A stretch of 64,000 nt of DNA from positions 3,968,001-4,032,000 of the forward strand of contig JAAXNY010000001.1 in the NCBI GenBank assembly GCA_013420905.1. The letters are read 5' to 3'. Below, piece by piece: positions 23,021-35,336 of this stretch (position 1 is its first letter; every line of letters begins with the position of its first letter). The notes beneath the pieces were generated by a model. The model worked only from the letters and a program-made list of their open reading frames with translations, had not been told where the DNA came from and ran no database searches. Source of the stretch: Collybia mongolica (taxonomy: Eukaryota; Basidiomycota; Agaricomycetes; Agaricales; Clitocybaceae). Made by a program: the position numbers and the translations under genes.

Positions 23021-23762
23021 AGTCTTTCGGAGTCTACCTAGGTGTAGTTGTTTGCGACTATTTTACTACAAGCGCCAAGCCTAACTCGTTGGCGGTGGTT
23101 CTCTCGACCCACTCAGCTTGTACTATGTTCATGCTCTCCAGCGACATTTCCCCCGCATCTTTTTGCTGTTACGCATGGAACTCTCGATGATTATTCGTCC
23201 TACTCGAGGCTGAAGTCCTAATGCCAATCGTCAAGTTCACACTCAAATTCAGGTGACATCAAATTCATATTATCCCGTCATCTTACCGTTTCTCCGTTCA
23301 AGTCAGATGGTCAGCTTTGGTATTGGCGTGTACCTTTAACCTTTACCTTTGACACTGGCGGAGGGATTGTCTTGTGATTTATGTAATGTATTGTCTAATG
23401 AAAAGAAGGCTTGTAGCGGTTTCTTTTCGGCGACAAGCGTCTCAGGCTCAGTTGATCCCTTTCCCGACTGTATTCTGTAAAAATAAATTCGTGTTGGCTG
23501 TGCCTATTCTCGACGGACCGCCACTCCCCGTCGGCCCGTCTGTTGTAATGAGCTTCATATCCTCCAAGTGGTCCACTTGGAAGAACAATCCTTGATTTTC
23601 TTTCGTAGGCGAGGCTCATCAAGCGAAACCTTCGATATTTATCCGTCCGTCTTCGCGTACCCTGCCCGGGCCGCCACACTCACTTCAAACCATTGAATAG
23701 AATTCTGTTGCCAAGCCCTACCTTCTTCATGGAAAATACGCGGCGTCACTGTTGCCAGCAGT

Positions 23763-23772
23763 GTATATAAAG
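23763..23772 (+). promoter_or_regulatory. TATA box of the pectate lyase gene
   Basis: TATATAAAGG lies 58 nt before the start codon at 23830, followed by a pyrimidine-rich stretch (CTTGCTTCTCTAACCCTCC). This is a good core promoter for a strongly regulated secreted enzyme. Direct sequence observation; function inferred. Confidence 0.6.
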
Positions 23773-23829
23773 GTGAATCGTGTGTGAGCTTTCTGCACCA
23801 TCTTGCTTCTCTAACCCTCCGATTTGACG

Positions 23830-25452
23830 ATGTTCAATTTACAAACTACAGTCTGGGTGTCTCTGGCACTCGCACTCGCCAATTTTGTTGTCGCCGATGT
23901 GCCGGTTTATGGCCAATGTGGAGGAAACGGATGGACTGGTATGTAGCACTCTAACCTCTATTAATATTGAATTTACTGAAAAGCATGATAGGCGAAACCA
24001 CTTGGTATTGGCTATCCTGTCATACGCGAAATTATATAGCTGATAGACCCTGCTAAACTAGCGCGTCTGGCTCGACTTGCGTATCACAGAACGAGTCAGT
24101 GTTTCTTTGTTGGAGTATAGTTGCGTGAGCTTAACCTGCAACACATTTGTCCAGGTGGTATTCTCAATGTTTACCCGGTTCTGGGCCAACAACCACCACC
24201 CGGTCTACCACCACCACCACCACCACCACAAAGCCACCGACATCTACCATAGCTCCCCCCTCCGGGATAACCACCGTCTTACCAGCATCTGCCGTAAGAG
24301 AAAATCATGGTTTGCGTGCCTTTTTGTCTCAACACGGAATTTCAGGGATACACGGCTCTTCCCACTGCCCGCGTTATCAGTGGCTCGTTCAACGGTGGCA
24401 TGGTGAAGTTCGACCGAAAAGGCAGCAGTGAGTAAACATGCCCCGTCGAGGTCGACCATCTTTCAGAAGTGCGTTTCTAGGTGGAGCATGCCAAGAACAG
24501 GAAGAGACCGGTGAAGCCGATGCTGTCTTCATCTTGGAGTCTGGCGCCTCGATCTCCAACGTCATCATTGGAAAGGACCAAGCTGAAGGTTGTTCCTGTT
24601 TCATCGCCAGTGCTACTTTCTGTTGTTGAGTATGACCCAATAGGTATCCACTGTCGTGGACCCTGCACTGTCACCAACGTTTGGTGGGAGGATGTTTGCG
24701 AGGGTAAGATTTCTACCTACTCTCTTTTTTCGTTAAACTGACCCCAGGATTGCAGACGCCATTACAGTAGGTTCCTTAAACTCGGTTTAGATGTTTTGGA
24801 AGCCTAACTAGTATTGAAGATCAAACAAACTGGCTCGAGTGATGTCTCAACCATTAATGGAGGAGGTGCCTTTGGTGCATCTGATAAGATTGGTATGCCG
24901 TTTTCTTGGACCATACAACAGACGCTCATATCTGCTATCACAGTGCAACACAATGGTGCAGGACGCGTCGTTATTCAGAACTTCTTTGCATCAACATTTG
25001 GTGAGCTTCCTCTTGAGTCCGGTGTTTTCCCCCGTGGTCCTTAAACTACCGCTGAAAGGCAAACTTTATCGTTCTTGCGGAAACTGCTCGCAAGCATACG
25101 CCCGCCATGTCACAATTAACAACGTGAGTTCTCTTGCTCACCTTATATCAGACAAACTCAAGTGCGAATTCTTTTGGAAAGGTCTGTCTCAAGGATGGTT
25201 CAGAAGGTGTAGGCATCAACACCAACTTTGGGGACACGGCAACTCTGTCCAACGTCAAGACCAATGGCAAGCCTTCAAACACGAACGTCTGTTGCACATA
25301 CAAGGGTGTTGGTTCTGGCTCAGAGCCCAGTAAGATTGGATGGTATGTTTATCACGATTGTCATCAATAACTCTACTGATGAGTTTTTGTCTAACAGCGG
25401 AGACAGCTACAGCGCGTGCTCGTACTCTGCCTCTTCCGTCGGATCATGTTAG
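23830..25452 (+). CDS. Secreted pectate lyase (PL3) with N-terminal CBM1
   Basis: Cleaves polygalacturonate by beta-elimination; the CBM1 binds cellulose in plant walls. A signal peptide ([19 protein letters not shown]) is followed by CBM1: [22 protein letters not shown] and WYSQCLPG, with the expected Cys and aromatic residues. This module is split over four exons, one only 13 nt long (23992-24004). A Thr/Pro-rich linker ([18 protein letters not shown]) leads to the PL3 domain: [77 protein letters not shown]-like [10 protein letters not shown], and a C-terminal [11 protein letters not shown]. The end is at 25452. Ten or so short introns in all. Confidence 0.93.
24196..24237 (+). repeat. ACC trinucleotide repeat coding the Thr linker
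   Basis: An uninterrupted run of about nine ACC units encodes the poly-Thr part of the linker between CBM1 and the pectate lyase domain. Such triplet runs can change length without breaking the frame. Confidence 0.8.
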
Positions 25453-25609
25453 ACAGCCTTTCAGCTGCATACATGCTAAGCATCAGCATTTTCTATTCCT
25501 TCTGGTTTCACTTTGTAAAATGATGCTGTTCTTGATCCCCAATGAATTGGCGTAGTTTGAGACCAGCAAGAGCTAATTAATAAAATATTACTCTTGGAAA
25601 ACATGATAC

Positions 25610-28089
25610 TTAGGCCTTCTCTTTCCCTTTCCCTTTCAAACTCTTAGTCTCAATTTCTGTCTCCTCGTCCTCCTCGTCCGCAAAAGTCACAGGCGGTACA
25701 TTCGGTGCCCCACGGATGACCTCAAATTCCGATTGGAAGGGATAAGTCGACCTTGGAGCATCGTACCTCCTCCACGCTGCCAAAGTCTGCGCCTCCCGTT
25801 CAAGGCGGTGCTCATAATCAGAGCCCTCATCGTAGGCATACGCCTCAACGTCCCCAGAAGCAGTGGGACGGAGACGTTCGCGAGCGCGCGTCAGTCCGCG
25901 CGGCCGTTGGCGGGGATTGGACGGGCCTGCGCTGGGCTGAGTATCCTCAATGCTTGATCGGGGCGAGTCTGGTCGAGACATTGGTGGCGACTCGTTCCTG
26001 GGCCGTGAAGATGGACCAGCAGTGGGTTGTGAATTAGTAGCAGAGGATTCAGGCCAAGGCATAGAGGCCAATGGGGGGAGGCGAGAGCGGAACCTCGGGA
26101 GCTTGTGCGAAGATTGGGGTGGGCTCAGGCTGCCATTATCAGATGGTCCGGGATCGATGTCAGCCAGTTTATCAGCTTCTTCATCGTTCTCGTTGTCAGA
26201 GCGATACGGCTCGTCGCGCCCAGCTTCGTACTCGAGATTGTCCCCGCTTTCCTGAGAAAAATCACTGTCATTACGCCCGTTTCTTGATGGGCATGGCGAA
26301 GATAGTGAGCCACTGGCACCGACGTCGGAACGCGGCTTCTTGTGTGGGCCACCGCTACTGCTTTCATCACCCGTTAATCTCACTGACTCTTCAACTTCCC
26401 AAGCACTGTCGCTGTCGTCGCTATCGCGTAAACGCTTTCGTGAAGGAGAAGGCTGGGATTTCGAGGTCCCTACTGGAACAACCCCACGGGTATTTGTAAG
26501 TTTGGGACGTTTGTGGCTGGATGGACCGGAATCCGAGTCGGAATCAGCCCCTCTCTTATCGCCTACATTCCTGTTTTGTCTGGTTCGGGATTTGTTACCA
26601 GAGTCTCGCCGTGTGGGTCTAACGAGCGGTAATTGAGTAAAGGGCAAAAGCCGAGATTGGGTAAGAACATACGGGTTATCGGAAACCACCCTTGGCTGTT
26701 GGGACGCTTCTGCAGGCTCATTCCGTTTGTCGTCACTGGAATTCCCGGACGGTTGTCCCTCAGCGCCCACACTGAGAAGGTTACGTTTGAGTAAGAGACA
26801 TAACTCGAGGCGAGATTAAAACGTACAGATCCTCAGGGTACGCAAGAGGCACAGTTTCAAGTTCCAGGATGTCGATGTTCTGGCGGCTATCATTGCCACT
26901 GCCAACTGTGTCCTCACCAGCGTGATTCTCTCTTTCAGTTTGACCGTCATCACGGTCCCCACCCTGATCATCACTGTCGTTATGCGACGACGACGAATCT
27001 GAGTTCGTCTTCTGGTTATCAATCCCACTGTCGTTATTTTCGCTCTCATCATCATCACTACCTCCATCGTCTTCGTCTTCGTCCTCGTCGTCATCTTCAT
27101 CACTTGTCCTCTCCTCTGCAGCCTGCGTTGCACGATCAATGATGCCTTGAACAACTTCAGGGCCCACAATCTTTCGCAGATCAATAAGGAACTTGTCCAT
27201 CTCTTTCGCTTCTCTATCTCGCAGAATCTGAACTTTCATGATCTCTGCGGCAGCGTCGTTCGCCTCCCGTGTCAATTCTGCCAACTCTGACTTGAGAGTT
27301 GTCCGTCCTCGTTGTACATCGATCAACATTTTCTGTAACCAGTCAGGGCCAGGCGAGTGTTGGCGGTCGGATGCGTCCGTATTGTCTCTGCCCTTGCCAG
27401 AAGGCCGTGGTCGAGGTGGGTAGACAAATTCCATCATTGGCTTTACGCTCGGAGAACCTTGACGGGATGAATGAGGGCTTCCTGACCCAGATCCAGGCGA
27501 TGAAGGCCCTGGACTATAAGTGTCGAATGGGGTCGGGAACCGTCTCGCGGGGTTCACTTCATCAGGGATGATAGAAATATCTGTAGGTGGGGCGGCTGCC
27601 TTCGGCGATGGTGGGGGGGACAGCGGACGATCTGACGAGCCTGGGGAGGTGGAGGGACCTGAAGGCGAGGGAACCGGTTGTAACGCGATGTTCGTCCGTT
27701 GCGAGAGGTCATTGAGGACGTGCTTCTTGACTGAGTGGCGTGTTAGGCGTCGGCCGGCAGGCACTACTCTTGGTGCTCTGTTTGGAGGTTCGGGGGTTGG
27801 AGAGACACGCCCTATGAGGCGAACACGACCATCAACCCCACGCTGTGCAATAAAGTGTTTGAGAATAGGAATGCAGGCCTCAGAACCAGGATTTAGAAGG
27901 ATAATGCGCTCTAGCATTTCACTTCGGTTGACGTCTTCAGGAATACCATAGAGCTGCGCAAAAATGAGTGATTGACAACTCTAGAGAGGGCTGTGGACAC
28001 ACCGAAGCATATTCTCGAATATATTTGTCGTCTTGATGGACCAGCTCACCACAAGTCATGAATTCAGGTGGAGAGGAATCGTGCAACAT
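25610..28089 (-). CDS. Large disordered nuclear-type protein, family not recognised
   Basis: Three exons: from ATG 28089 (MLHDSSPPEFMTCGELVHQD), then LYGIPEDVNRSEMLERIILL onward to about 26828, then VGAEGQPSGNSSDD to the stop at 25610. About 790 residues. Only the N-terminal 80 residues look folded (ERIILLNPGSEACIPILKHF). The rest is low complexity: Pro/Ser-rich, a short coiled coil near EAKEMDKFLIDLRKIVGPEV, a long acidic tract (coding 27060-27110), and Ser/Asp/Arg-rich parts with likely nuclear signals (SHKRPKL, PHKKPRSD, SRKRLRDSD). The C-terminus ends KGKGKEKA. Similar architecture is common in basidiomycete chromatin or transcription-linked proteins, but I cannot name a family. Confidence 0.7.
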
Positions 28090-28094
28090 CTTAT

Positions 28095-29340
28095 CAAATT
28101 TAGAACGCTAGCTGAAAAGGGGTAGGTGAAGGTTAAAGACAAGGATAATATCTTAAGTATATTCCATGGCCGCTGTTGGTCCGACAGTGACCACAGTGGG
28201 CCATGTGGACGGTTTTGTCCATGGCCAGAGCTTGTGATTTCGGAGAACAATACACTCGAAACCTTCAAATCAAATAACGCGCTCTCAATTCCCATTTTGG
28301 GTGTGATCGGAATCTTGGGCCCTTGCTTGTCTTGCCCCCCTCATTTTTCCTTTGTCCTCCGGATCCTCGGCCTGTGGCATCAGAAAATACCTTCATCAAT
28401 CAAGCACCCAGAATTGATCTGGCAACGAAAAATCTGAAATGCCGGGGACACAAATCAGCAAGTTTGACGATAATAAGATGCGAACTCCTGGACCATGACC
28501 CTTTCGAACATTCCCACTACTCAGTGTTTTGAATATTCTGAGAATCTCTGTATGGTGTCAAGTAGTACGGCTAGATCCGAACCTACCTGAATATGATCAG
28601 CGGTTAATAAAAAATATCCTGCTGCCCCAAATCCAACCCCAAATGTCCGACTCCGGAATCCTTGGTCAATATGTGGGTTTCCGGCAGTTGCTCATGTGTA
28701 CTTTAGTCCCAATTGTGACATGTGATGGTCACTGGCAGAACGCTCTACTAGTACACAGCTTGTACGAGTTGCCTATTGCTATGGAAGTGACAACTCTTAG
28801 GACGAGTAATGCCAGAAGAGGGGCCTCACTGGCAGCGTAGTCAATCTCCTGTGAAAACTCTGGTTACCAACATGTGCGCAGGATCTTCGGCACGTCGAGT
28901 ATAGATACGGTTCAAAGACGGCGTGGAAAAAAAGCCCGAACTCGTCGATTAACAGGTGTGGTTGGATCCAAGAGAGTGCCAACCTTTCAAAGGGGTGTCA
29001 GAAACGTTTTCTCGGCTCTGATTACTGGTATAGAGAACGTTGGTTGGTATTAGCGAATACGTTTAATCGTCGGTGTGACTAGCGCTAGTGACCGGATTCA
29101 AATTTCCCATCGCGTGACACGATTCGTTTGTTACATAAATTTTAGAAATCTGGGCCTCTCTAAAATCTAAACCGCTATGAGTATGGGCAGAACAAGTAAT
29201 TATCTGCCTGAATATGAATCCTGATGTCCAAGCACTGACATTGCTTAGAGTCGCGAAAGCAGGCGGTGCCACTCAAATCCAGTGAGGAGAATCCTGGTTG
29301 ATACTAGATGAAACCCTGACCTAACTAGAGTTCCAATCAT
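28095..29340. other. Long intergenic stretch; may hide a 5' exon of the GTPase
   Basis: Contains the promoter of the minus-strand gene ending at 28089 and upstream sequence of the plus-strand GTPase at 29344. I found no frame with the Lys-rich N-terminal signature expected for the GTPase. Short open frames on both strands lack motifs. Confidence 0.4.
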
Positions 29341-29343
29341 TAG

Positions 29344-31397
29344 AGTTGAAAAAGGACCCAGGGATTCCACGATTACCTGATCTCAAGGAACGGGTGAGGA
29401 ATGCCGGAAAACAGAAAGCACCTATAGTGAGTCGGTTAGAATTTCTCCGTCACCGTCACCCTCAATCATCATCAGGCCTCAACAAATTATGGGTTGGATC
29501 CAGATAGCACCATGGCTTCTGAGCCCACATTGTCGACATTAGCACGCCTTGCCGCCGATGCTACTACCGCGGCTTCATCAGAGCAACTGTCGCCATCGTC
29601 CGGTCTTTTAGGAAAGACAAAGGAGCAGATGCGCCGACATTATCTCCGTACTCTGCATAAAGTGATCGACCAGAGTGACATCATTGTCCTCGTTCTTGAT
29701 GCTCGAGATCCTGAGGGGTGTAGGAGTCGGTTGGTGGAGGAAGAAGTTCGGCGGCGAGAGATGGAAGGAAAGAAACTTGTTTTTGTTCTCAACAAAATAG
29801 GTTAATGGGCCTGCATTTTTTATGGTCCTTGCGTGATTTATTCATGATCGATATCTAGATCTTATCCCACGTGCGAACGCACAGCTATGGCTTAAACATC
29901 TACGGCACTCGACCCCAACGCTTCCTTTTCTTTCGAATTCTTCTTCTCAACACCAGCGGACAAACATATCATCGTCCACCGCACCATCTCTCCTCAAATT
30001 ATTAAAAGCTTACAAGCCGAAAGCTGGAAGCGTTACTGTTGGAGTCGTCGGATATCCCAATGTCGGGAAGAGTAGTTTAATCAACAGCTTGAAGAGAAGC
30101 AAGGTAAGATGGTTTGTTACCCCTTTGCTATCAAATCCTCACGAATAATTAAAGGTCTGTGCCGTAGCTGCCCAAGCAGGTCACACAAAGGATCTCCAAT
30201 CTGTCCAACTTGAGCGCGGAATGCGTATTGTTGACTCCCCAGGTGTTGTATTTGACGAGGATGACTATGTCGGGGATGGGAAAGGGCAGAGAAAGGGCAG
30301 CGTTCTGCTAAGAAATGTTGTTAAAGTGGAAGATGTCGAAGATCCAATAGCTGTTGGTGAGCAAATCGCAGGCGAACATCCGCTTAAATCTAAACCTATC
30401 CATTATCATTATCATAGTTGAGGAGATTTTAGGACGGACGGCGCCCTCCACCATCCAAAAAATATACAACTTGCCTGAATACAGCTCCACGCTCGAGTTC
30501 TTGACGATGTTGGCGATGAGCACCGGAAGGTTATTAAAGGTATATACTCTTATATTTTATTCAGACCTTGTAATCAACGGGGCAGGCAGGGCGGTACCCC
30601 GGACCTAAATTCGGCTGCACGAGTTGTTCTGGCAGATTGGAATCATCAAAAAATCCCATATTACTCCATACCCCCCGAACTACATCCGTCGTTAATTCCA
30701 TCTACCGGTACGTGGTATGCTCTGAAACAAGATAATCCACCATTAACGCCCGAATGAAGTCCCCACCAATCCCAATTCCTCTGCAGCTCCTATCATTGCA
30801 CCAGGCGCTGAAAGCGTGGGACAAGCTCAGATCCTGAGCAGCTTCTCCAAGCCATTTGAATTGGCAGGGTTGTTTGGCGCCGCAGATGCCGGTGCCTTCG
30901 GGGAGGGCAGTGGCGATATTGCGATGGCAGATGAAGACGGAGATGTATTTTGGGATGCCGTGGAGGGAGAAGCGATGGACGAAGATGGGTAAGTTGATAC
31001 ACTCCTGATGAGACGGAACTTATTTCAAACTAAGCTGGACAGGACTCGGATGAACACTGATGAATCCACACCTCATGTAGGGCAAAAGCGCGCGCGATCA
31101 CTGTCTTTGGCGCCGAGTCCTGACCTTTCTAATGCTCCCATGGTCGATGCAGACGCTCCAGCGCCTCTTCACACGCGTCAACCTAAGCGCCAGCGGAAGT
31201 TGAAAGAGGTCCCTGCATATGACGCCCCTCCGGATGAGCATGTGCTTAATCGAATGGAGCGAAGTAACCCCCTTAGTCGAAAGGTTCTGAAGAAAGAAGC
31301 GAAGCGTACAAGGAAGGCCCAGAGAATCAAAAGAGAGTCAGGAGGTGGCGGGATGGAGGTGGACGAAGATGGCCTTCAATTCACATTCATGGTATGA
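29344..31397 (+). CDS. NUG1: NUG1/GNL3-type nucleolar circularly permuted GTPase (5' end incomplete)
   Basis: Ribosome-biogenesis GTPase needed for export of the large subunit in yeast. The first exon I can support (29344-29426) reads KKDPGIPRLPDLKERV, the motif that follows the basic N-terminus in this family. Then comes LLGKTKEQMRRHYLRTLHKV, with G motifs in permuted order: LDARDPEGCRS (G5-like), NKIDLIPR (G4, split by an intron), GYPNVGKSSLIN (G1) and DSPGVVFD (G3). Next are NVVKVEDVEDPIAVVEEIL and YNLPEYSSTLEFLTMLA. The acidic C-terminal region (EDGDVFWDAVEGEAMDEDG) and the basic KRQRKLKEVP and KVLKKEAKRTRKAQR match nucleolar homologues. The usual Lys-rich N-terminal segment before KKDPGIP was not found upstream. 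Confidence 0.9.
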
Positions 31398-31476
31398 CGA
31401 CACTAACGTGAGTATCGGAACATTACTAGATTGACTTATTAATGGGCGCTAATGAGAATGAAGCAATTCCATGTAT

Positions 31477-32629
31477 TCAGTTACTGCGCTTAGGTGGAAC
31501 ATGGCTACCTAACGAATGTATACAACCAGCGTCTACGTATCTAACCGCATTGATCCACGCTTCTACCATAATCGCCGAGGGACGATTCTCGGCCTGCCCC
31601 CAGCACGCCTCGATTATGGACCAGACCCCATCCGAAACAACGGAAACCTGGGGTCGAATGGGTTTGACTCCTCGGACAACGTCCAGCATGACAATAGTGT
31701 CATATCTTCGATGACAGTATGGTTTATCGCCAGTCATTACTTCGAGTATTGTCATACCCAGAGAGTATATGTCGCTTTTAAACGCGCAAGGTGATGCACC
31801 GTGATTTAGCGACTCTTCAGGTGGGTCAAGGAGTTCTGGCGCCATCCAGCGCGGCCGCCCACTGACCCCTGCGACGGTGAATTCCCCACTATTCAAGAAT
31901 GGTGCTAACCCGCTGTCCATAAGGAGAGGCTTTCCATCATGCACGAGAATGTTTGCCTGCAATCATCTCCGGTTAAATTTTATAGTTTCAAAAGTACTGA
32001 CCATTCCGTACCCCTCGGACATCAGCATGCGCAAATTTATTGAAATGTAAGTATTTGAGTGCCGAAGAAACTTGCAGTAGCTTGAAACCAGCTTTGAGTG
32101 ATCTTCAAGGTAGACTCAATTCACACTCACCATGTCAAGTTTCATAGCTGAAGATTGGCCCCGCAAATGTTCAGTAATCGTTCCCCCATTACACAAGGGT
32201 AATACAAATCCAGGCAGGTGCCCAAAACTATTGCATATCCCGAAGCACTGGATGATATTTCGGTGGTTAAATCCTTGCCACGTCCTTGCAAGAGTTTCAA
32301 TGTCCTATGCAAAGTGGTATGCTGAGCACGCGAAACTGAATTGAATCAACAAAGCATGAACAGACCTTTCTCAATTTCATCCTCCAATCATCGTTTGAGG
32401 TATACCCTCGTATTACCTTTACTGCTACCTGTTGTAGAGATTGAGCCTGCTGTCGGGATTGAGAACCTTAGTAGATGATATGCAAAGCTCGCAAAGTACA
32501 TACACCGTTCGAACCACCCAGTGAGTCGAGCTGACATTTGTAAACGTCCGAAAACTCTCCCAACGCGAAGTAGCCCTGTTCAAATCGATGAACACTGGAA
32601 GAAATGTCGATCTTTGCCTGCTTGAGCAT
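31477..32629 (-). CDS. TKL-type protein kinase with altered catalytic motifs
   Basis: Begins MLKQAKIDISSSVHRFEQGY, then FALGEFSDVYKCQ (glycine loop) and VAVKVIRGY (ATP-binding Lys). After NHRNIIQCFGIC comes the catalytic loop, split by an intron: FAHADVRG then ANILVHDGK, so HRD is HAD with the Asp kept. The next motif is LMDSGLAP, so DFG is DSG, with the Asp kept and Phe replaced by Ser. WMAPELLDPP and KSDIYSLGMTILEV complete the C-lobe, followed by ACWGQAENRPSA. It ends at 31477. It is the least conserved of three neighbouring kinases; activity may be reduced. About 300 residues, no extra domain seen. Confidence 0.78.
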
Positions 32630-32919
32630 TACAGTTTCAAAGGAAGATTTGGACGTACCGACTTGTTATATATTGTTAATCAGGTTTCATCCTTAAACGC
32701 GCGCTATTTCTAGAATACAAGAATACTTACATACCTACATTTGAGCGCTTGCACCAACGAACCAGGTAGATGGGCTGTCTCACCTCATCGATACGCGATA
32801 GCCGCCCAGGCAACAAATGTGGTTTCATTTGATAGGTGCAGTAAATGATACCAGGACTGGGATACTTGGATGATAATGCAGTGATGCCGAAAAGCTAGCA
32901 TCGAAGTAATACACGACGA

Positions 32920-34155
32920 TCATCGGGTTGTATTCCGCATCGCCCCCCGAGGAGATATATCAGACATAGCCCGAACTATGGCACTCATGACAGGTCTTGA
33001 CGCCGGCTGCCTCGCCCAACATTGATCCAGCACATCCCAAACTCTGCCATGGTAATCATCCAGTCCGCCGGGCCTAACAGGTTTACGTCCTTTATTTACT
33101 ATGATGACCACCATTGTGTCCTGTTTCATAGACGCAAAGGGAATATCACCAATGATGATCTATAGGATATTTTAGAACTGTTGGAGCGGCGTAACAGTCT
33201 TGTTTGATTAAGGACAGACCTCTAGGCCAACCATGCCGAATGCATACACGTCAGATGCTTTCGTTGACTCTGCTGTAAAGTCGTCCTGGTCTGTCTCAGG
33301 CTCCAGAGGGGCTAAGAGTTCTGGCGCTAAATATCGTACAGCGCCAGCAAATGCCGTTGTAAACCCGTGACTTTCAAGAAGCCTTGAGCGACCAAAATCG
33401 CTGAGCAGAGGAACTCCTGTTCTATCTTGAATGAGTACATTATTCTGGAATGCTATCGTTAGCATTAGAACCAGAATAACACCTAGGAGAACTTACGCCT
33501 TTAAGGTCGCCGTGAATAATATTTCTGGAATGAAGATATTCTAAACCCTCAGAAATGCGGGATATCTTCCAGGACTATCAATAATGTACCATGGCGGTAT
33601 AATAAACGAATCACCATCAGAGGTCGATCGACGTCCCTTTGTTCTTTGAGAAAGGTGACAGCATTCCCTAAGGGACATAAGGGAGATATCATCGCGGACT
33701 GAAACTGGTCCGGCTTCTGATATATGCCAAAGAATTTGAGGACATAGGGGTGGTCTATGTCGTGCCAGAGCCACGATTCTCGGTTGAGGCGCTGTGCTAG
33801 TCAGTAAAGTTATTGTCGCCTAGATCCAAATTGACACACTCGTTTCATTAGTTCTGACTCATCCTCATTATTCTTGTTGTTCAATGGTCGAAGGATTTTA
33901 ACAGCGACCTAGACCGGTATTCAGAGAGTGAAGTATACACGAGCGGTGATCGGGACGTACGATGCGTATGTCACCTCTACTATCAGTCCATGTTCCACGA
34001 TGCACTGTTGAGAAGTTACCCTGCCCCACAACCTCATGGACTTTGATTTGGGCCGTGAGGTCCTAAAAATCCTTACTTGAGCCGATACAAAGGGTTGGAG
34101 GGGAGGTGGGGGGCGATACCTTGTGTGGCGTTCTTTCCTCGACGGGTAAAGTCAT
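32920..34155 (-). CDS. TKL-type protein kinase, catalytic motifs intact
   Basis: Starts MTLPVEERTPHK at 34155; after a 5' intron it continues DLTAQIKVHEVVGQGNFSTV with the glycine loop. Then VAVKILRPLNNKNNEDES (Lys), WHDIDHPYVLKFFGIYQ, EGLEYLHSRNIIHGDLKG (catalytic loop), NNVLIQDRTGVPLLSDFGRS (DFG), RYLAPELLAP (APE) and SDVYAFGMVGLE. The end is DVLDQCWARQPASRPVMSAI. A complete minimal kinase in about six exons. Its activation segment, DFGRSRLLESHGFTTAFAGA, is closely similar to that of the neighbour at 35337-36546 (DFGRSKILDHAGFTTIFAGA), so these two are tandem duplicates. Confidence 0.82.
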
Positions 34156-34159
34156 CGTT

Positions 34160-35330
34160 GTTTGATTAGTGACTTAGCAAAGTTGGTGTTGGACTGAAAA
34201 GCAGTTTATGTAGATTTTGCAAGGGCACGCCACATCTCATATCACTGCCACAAATTTATCCTTCAAACCGCCTGGGTAACGGAATCCTCCAACTTCCTAG
34301 GAATAAGGGGATAATGAGGTACCAATAATGGGACTTGTGTGTGTGGAGATATTCCTGCCTTCGACTTTAGTTCTAACGTCATGATGTAAACATATCTTCG
34401 AGGCGTTGTAGCATTTTTTTCCCAAATTGGGGTGGTTCGCCACCGAACTTTAACTATTGGCCATGAGGAAAAATTTGACGACAGATAGCCATATGACCTA
34501 TCATCCGACTAAATGCCACCCAGGCCTGCCAAGAGAGGTATTTGACTCCCAGCAACGTGGATGTGTTGGTATCGAAAATTATACGAGATCGCATATCGGA
34601 ATCTGATTGTGAACAAGGTTGTAAGTGTAAATAGGTTGTACGGTCAGGTATCCGCGGAATGTCACTGCGCGCCTCAACAGTCTCCCTCTCAATCAGGCTT
34701 TAGGTGTCTTTTAGTGAAAGTTGGCGCATGTGTATCAGGATGCGTGTGCCAAAAGAGGAGCTTTCAATCCAAGCTTGTGAATGTCAGTGATATGGAAATT
34801 GTCGATGCTCCGGTAACCTCGTCACATTGAGTTACTTCATCAACAAATGAAGAAGTAATTTATGAAACGTTGAGGGCACGCCCTGGGGGAAGGGACTGTT
34901 GTGGGCACATCATCTAAACGGGGTTGCGCTCGGTTTCACGGAGCAGATTAGGCACGACTTCTGAACCAATCGAGAACCAGATTGAGCATATTGCATCAAG
35001 GACCATTCTTGAGGCAAGCTTAATTGCAGGGCGTGTCAGTGGTAGCCACAAACAATCATGGAACGAAGTAACTTGCACTTGTATTTCGTAGAGTTCCTGG
35101 GATGAGAACCCGTAACAACACTTCTATTATTTGTGAATTTCTTTCCATGGCATTTACCGAGCCGGCACGGAATAGTTCCAACACGATGCACTCACATGGT
35201 CCACTTGCGTTGTGGATCACGACCAGCTCAAAGTATTAAGGATGAATGTCAACAGATGAATGAGCCACAGGTGCCACAATCGAAGATTCTGTCTATCATA
35301 TGATAAATGAGAGATAACAGGAAACCAGCA
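34160..35330. other. Intergenic between two tandem kinases, no gene recognised
   Basis: About 1.2 kb with only short frames, the longest at 34561-34830 (plus, Cys-rich, no motif). It should carry the promoter of the kinase at 32920-34155. I see no kinase motif fragments here. Confidence 0.4.
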
Positions 35331-35336
35331 GACGAG

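Noticed and set aside
24196..24237. ACC repeat as a CRISPR or satellite array
   Set aside because: It is a trinucleotide run coding the Thr linker, with no spacers.
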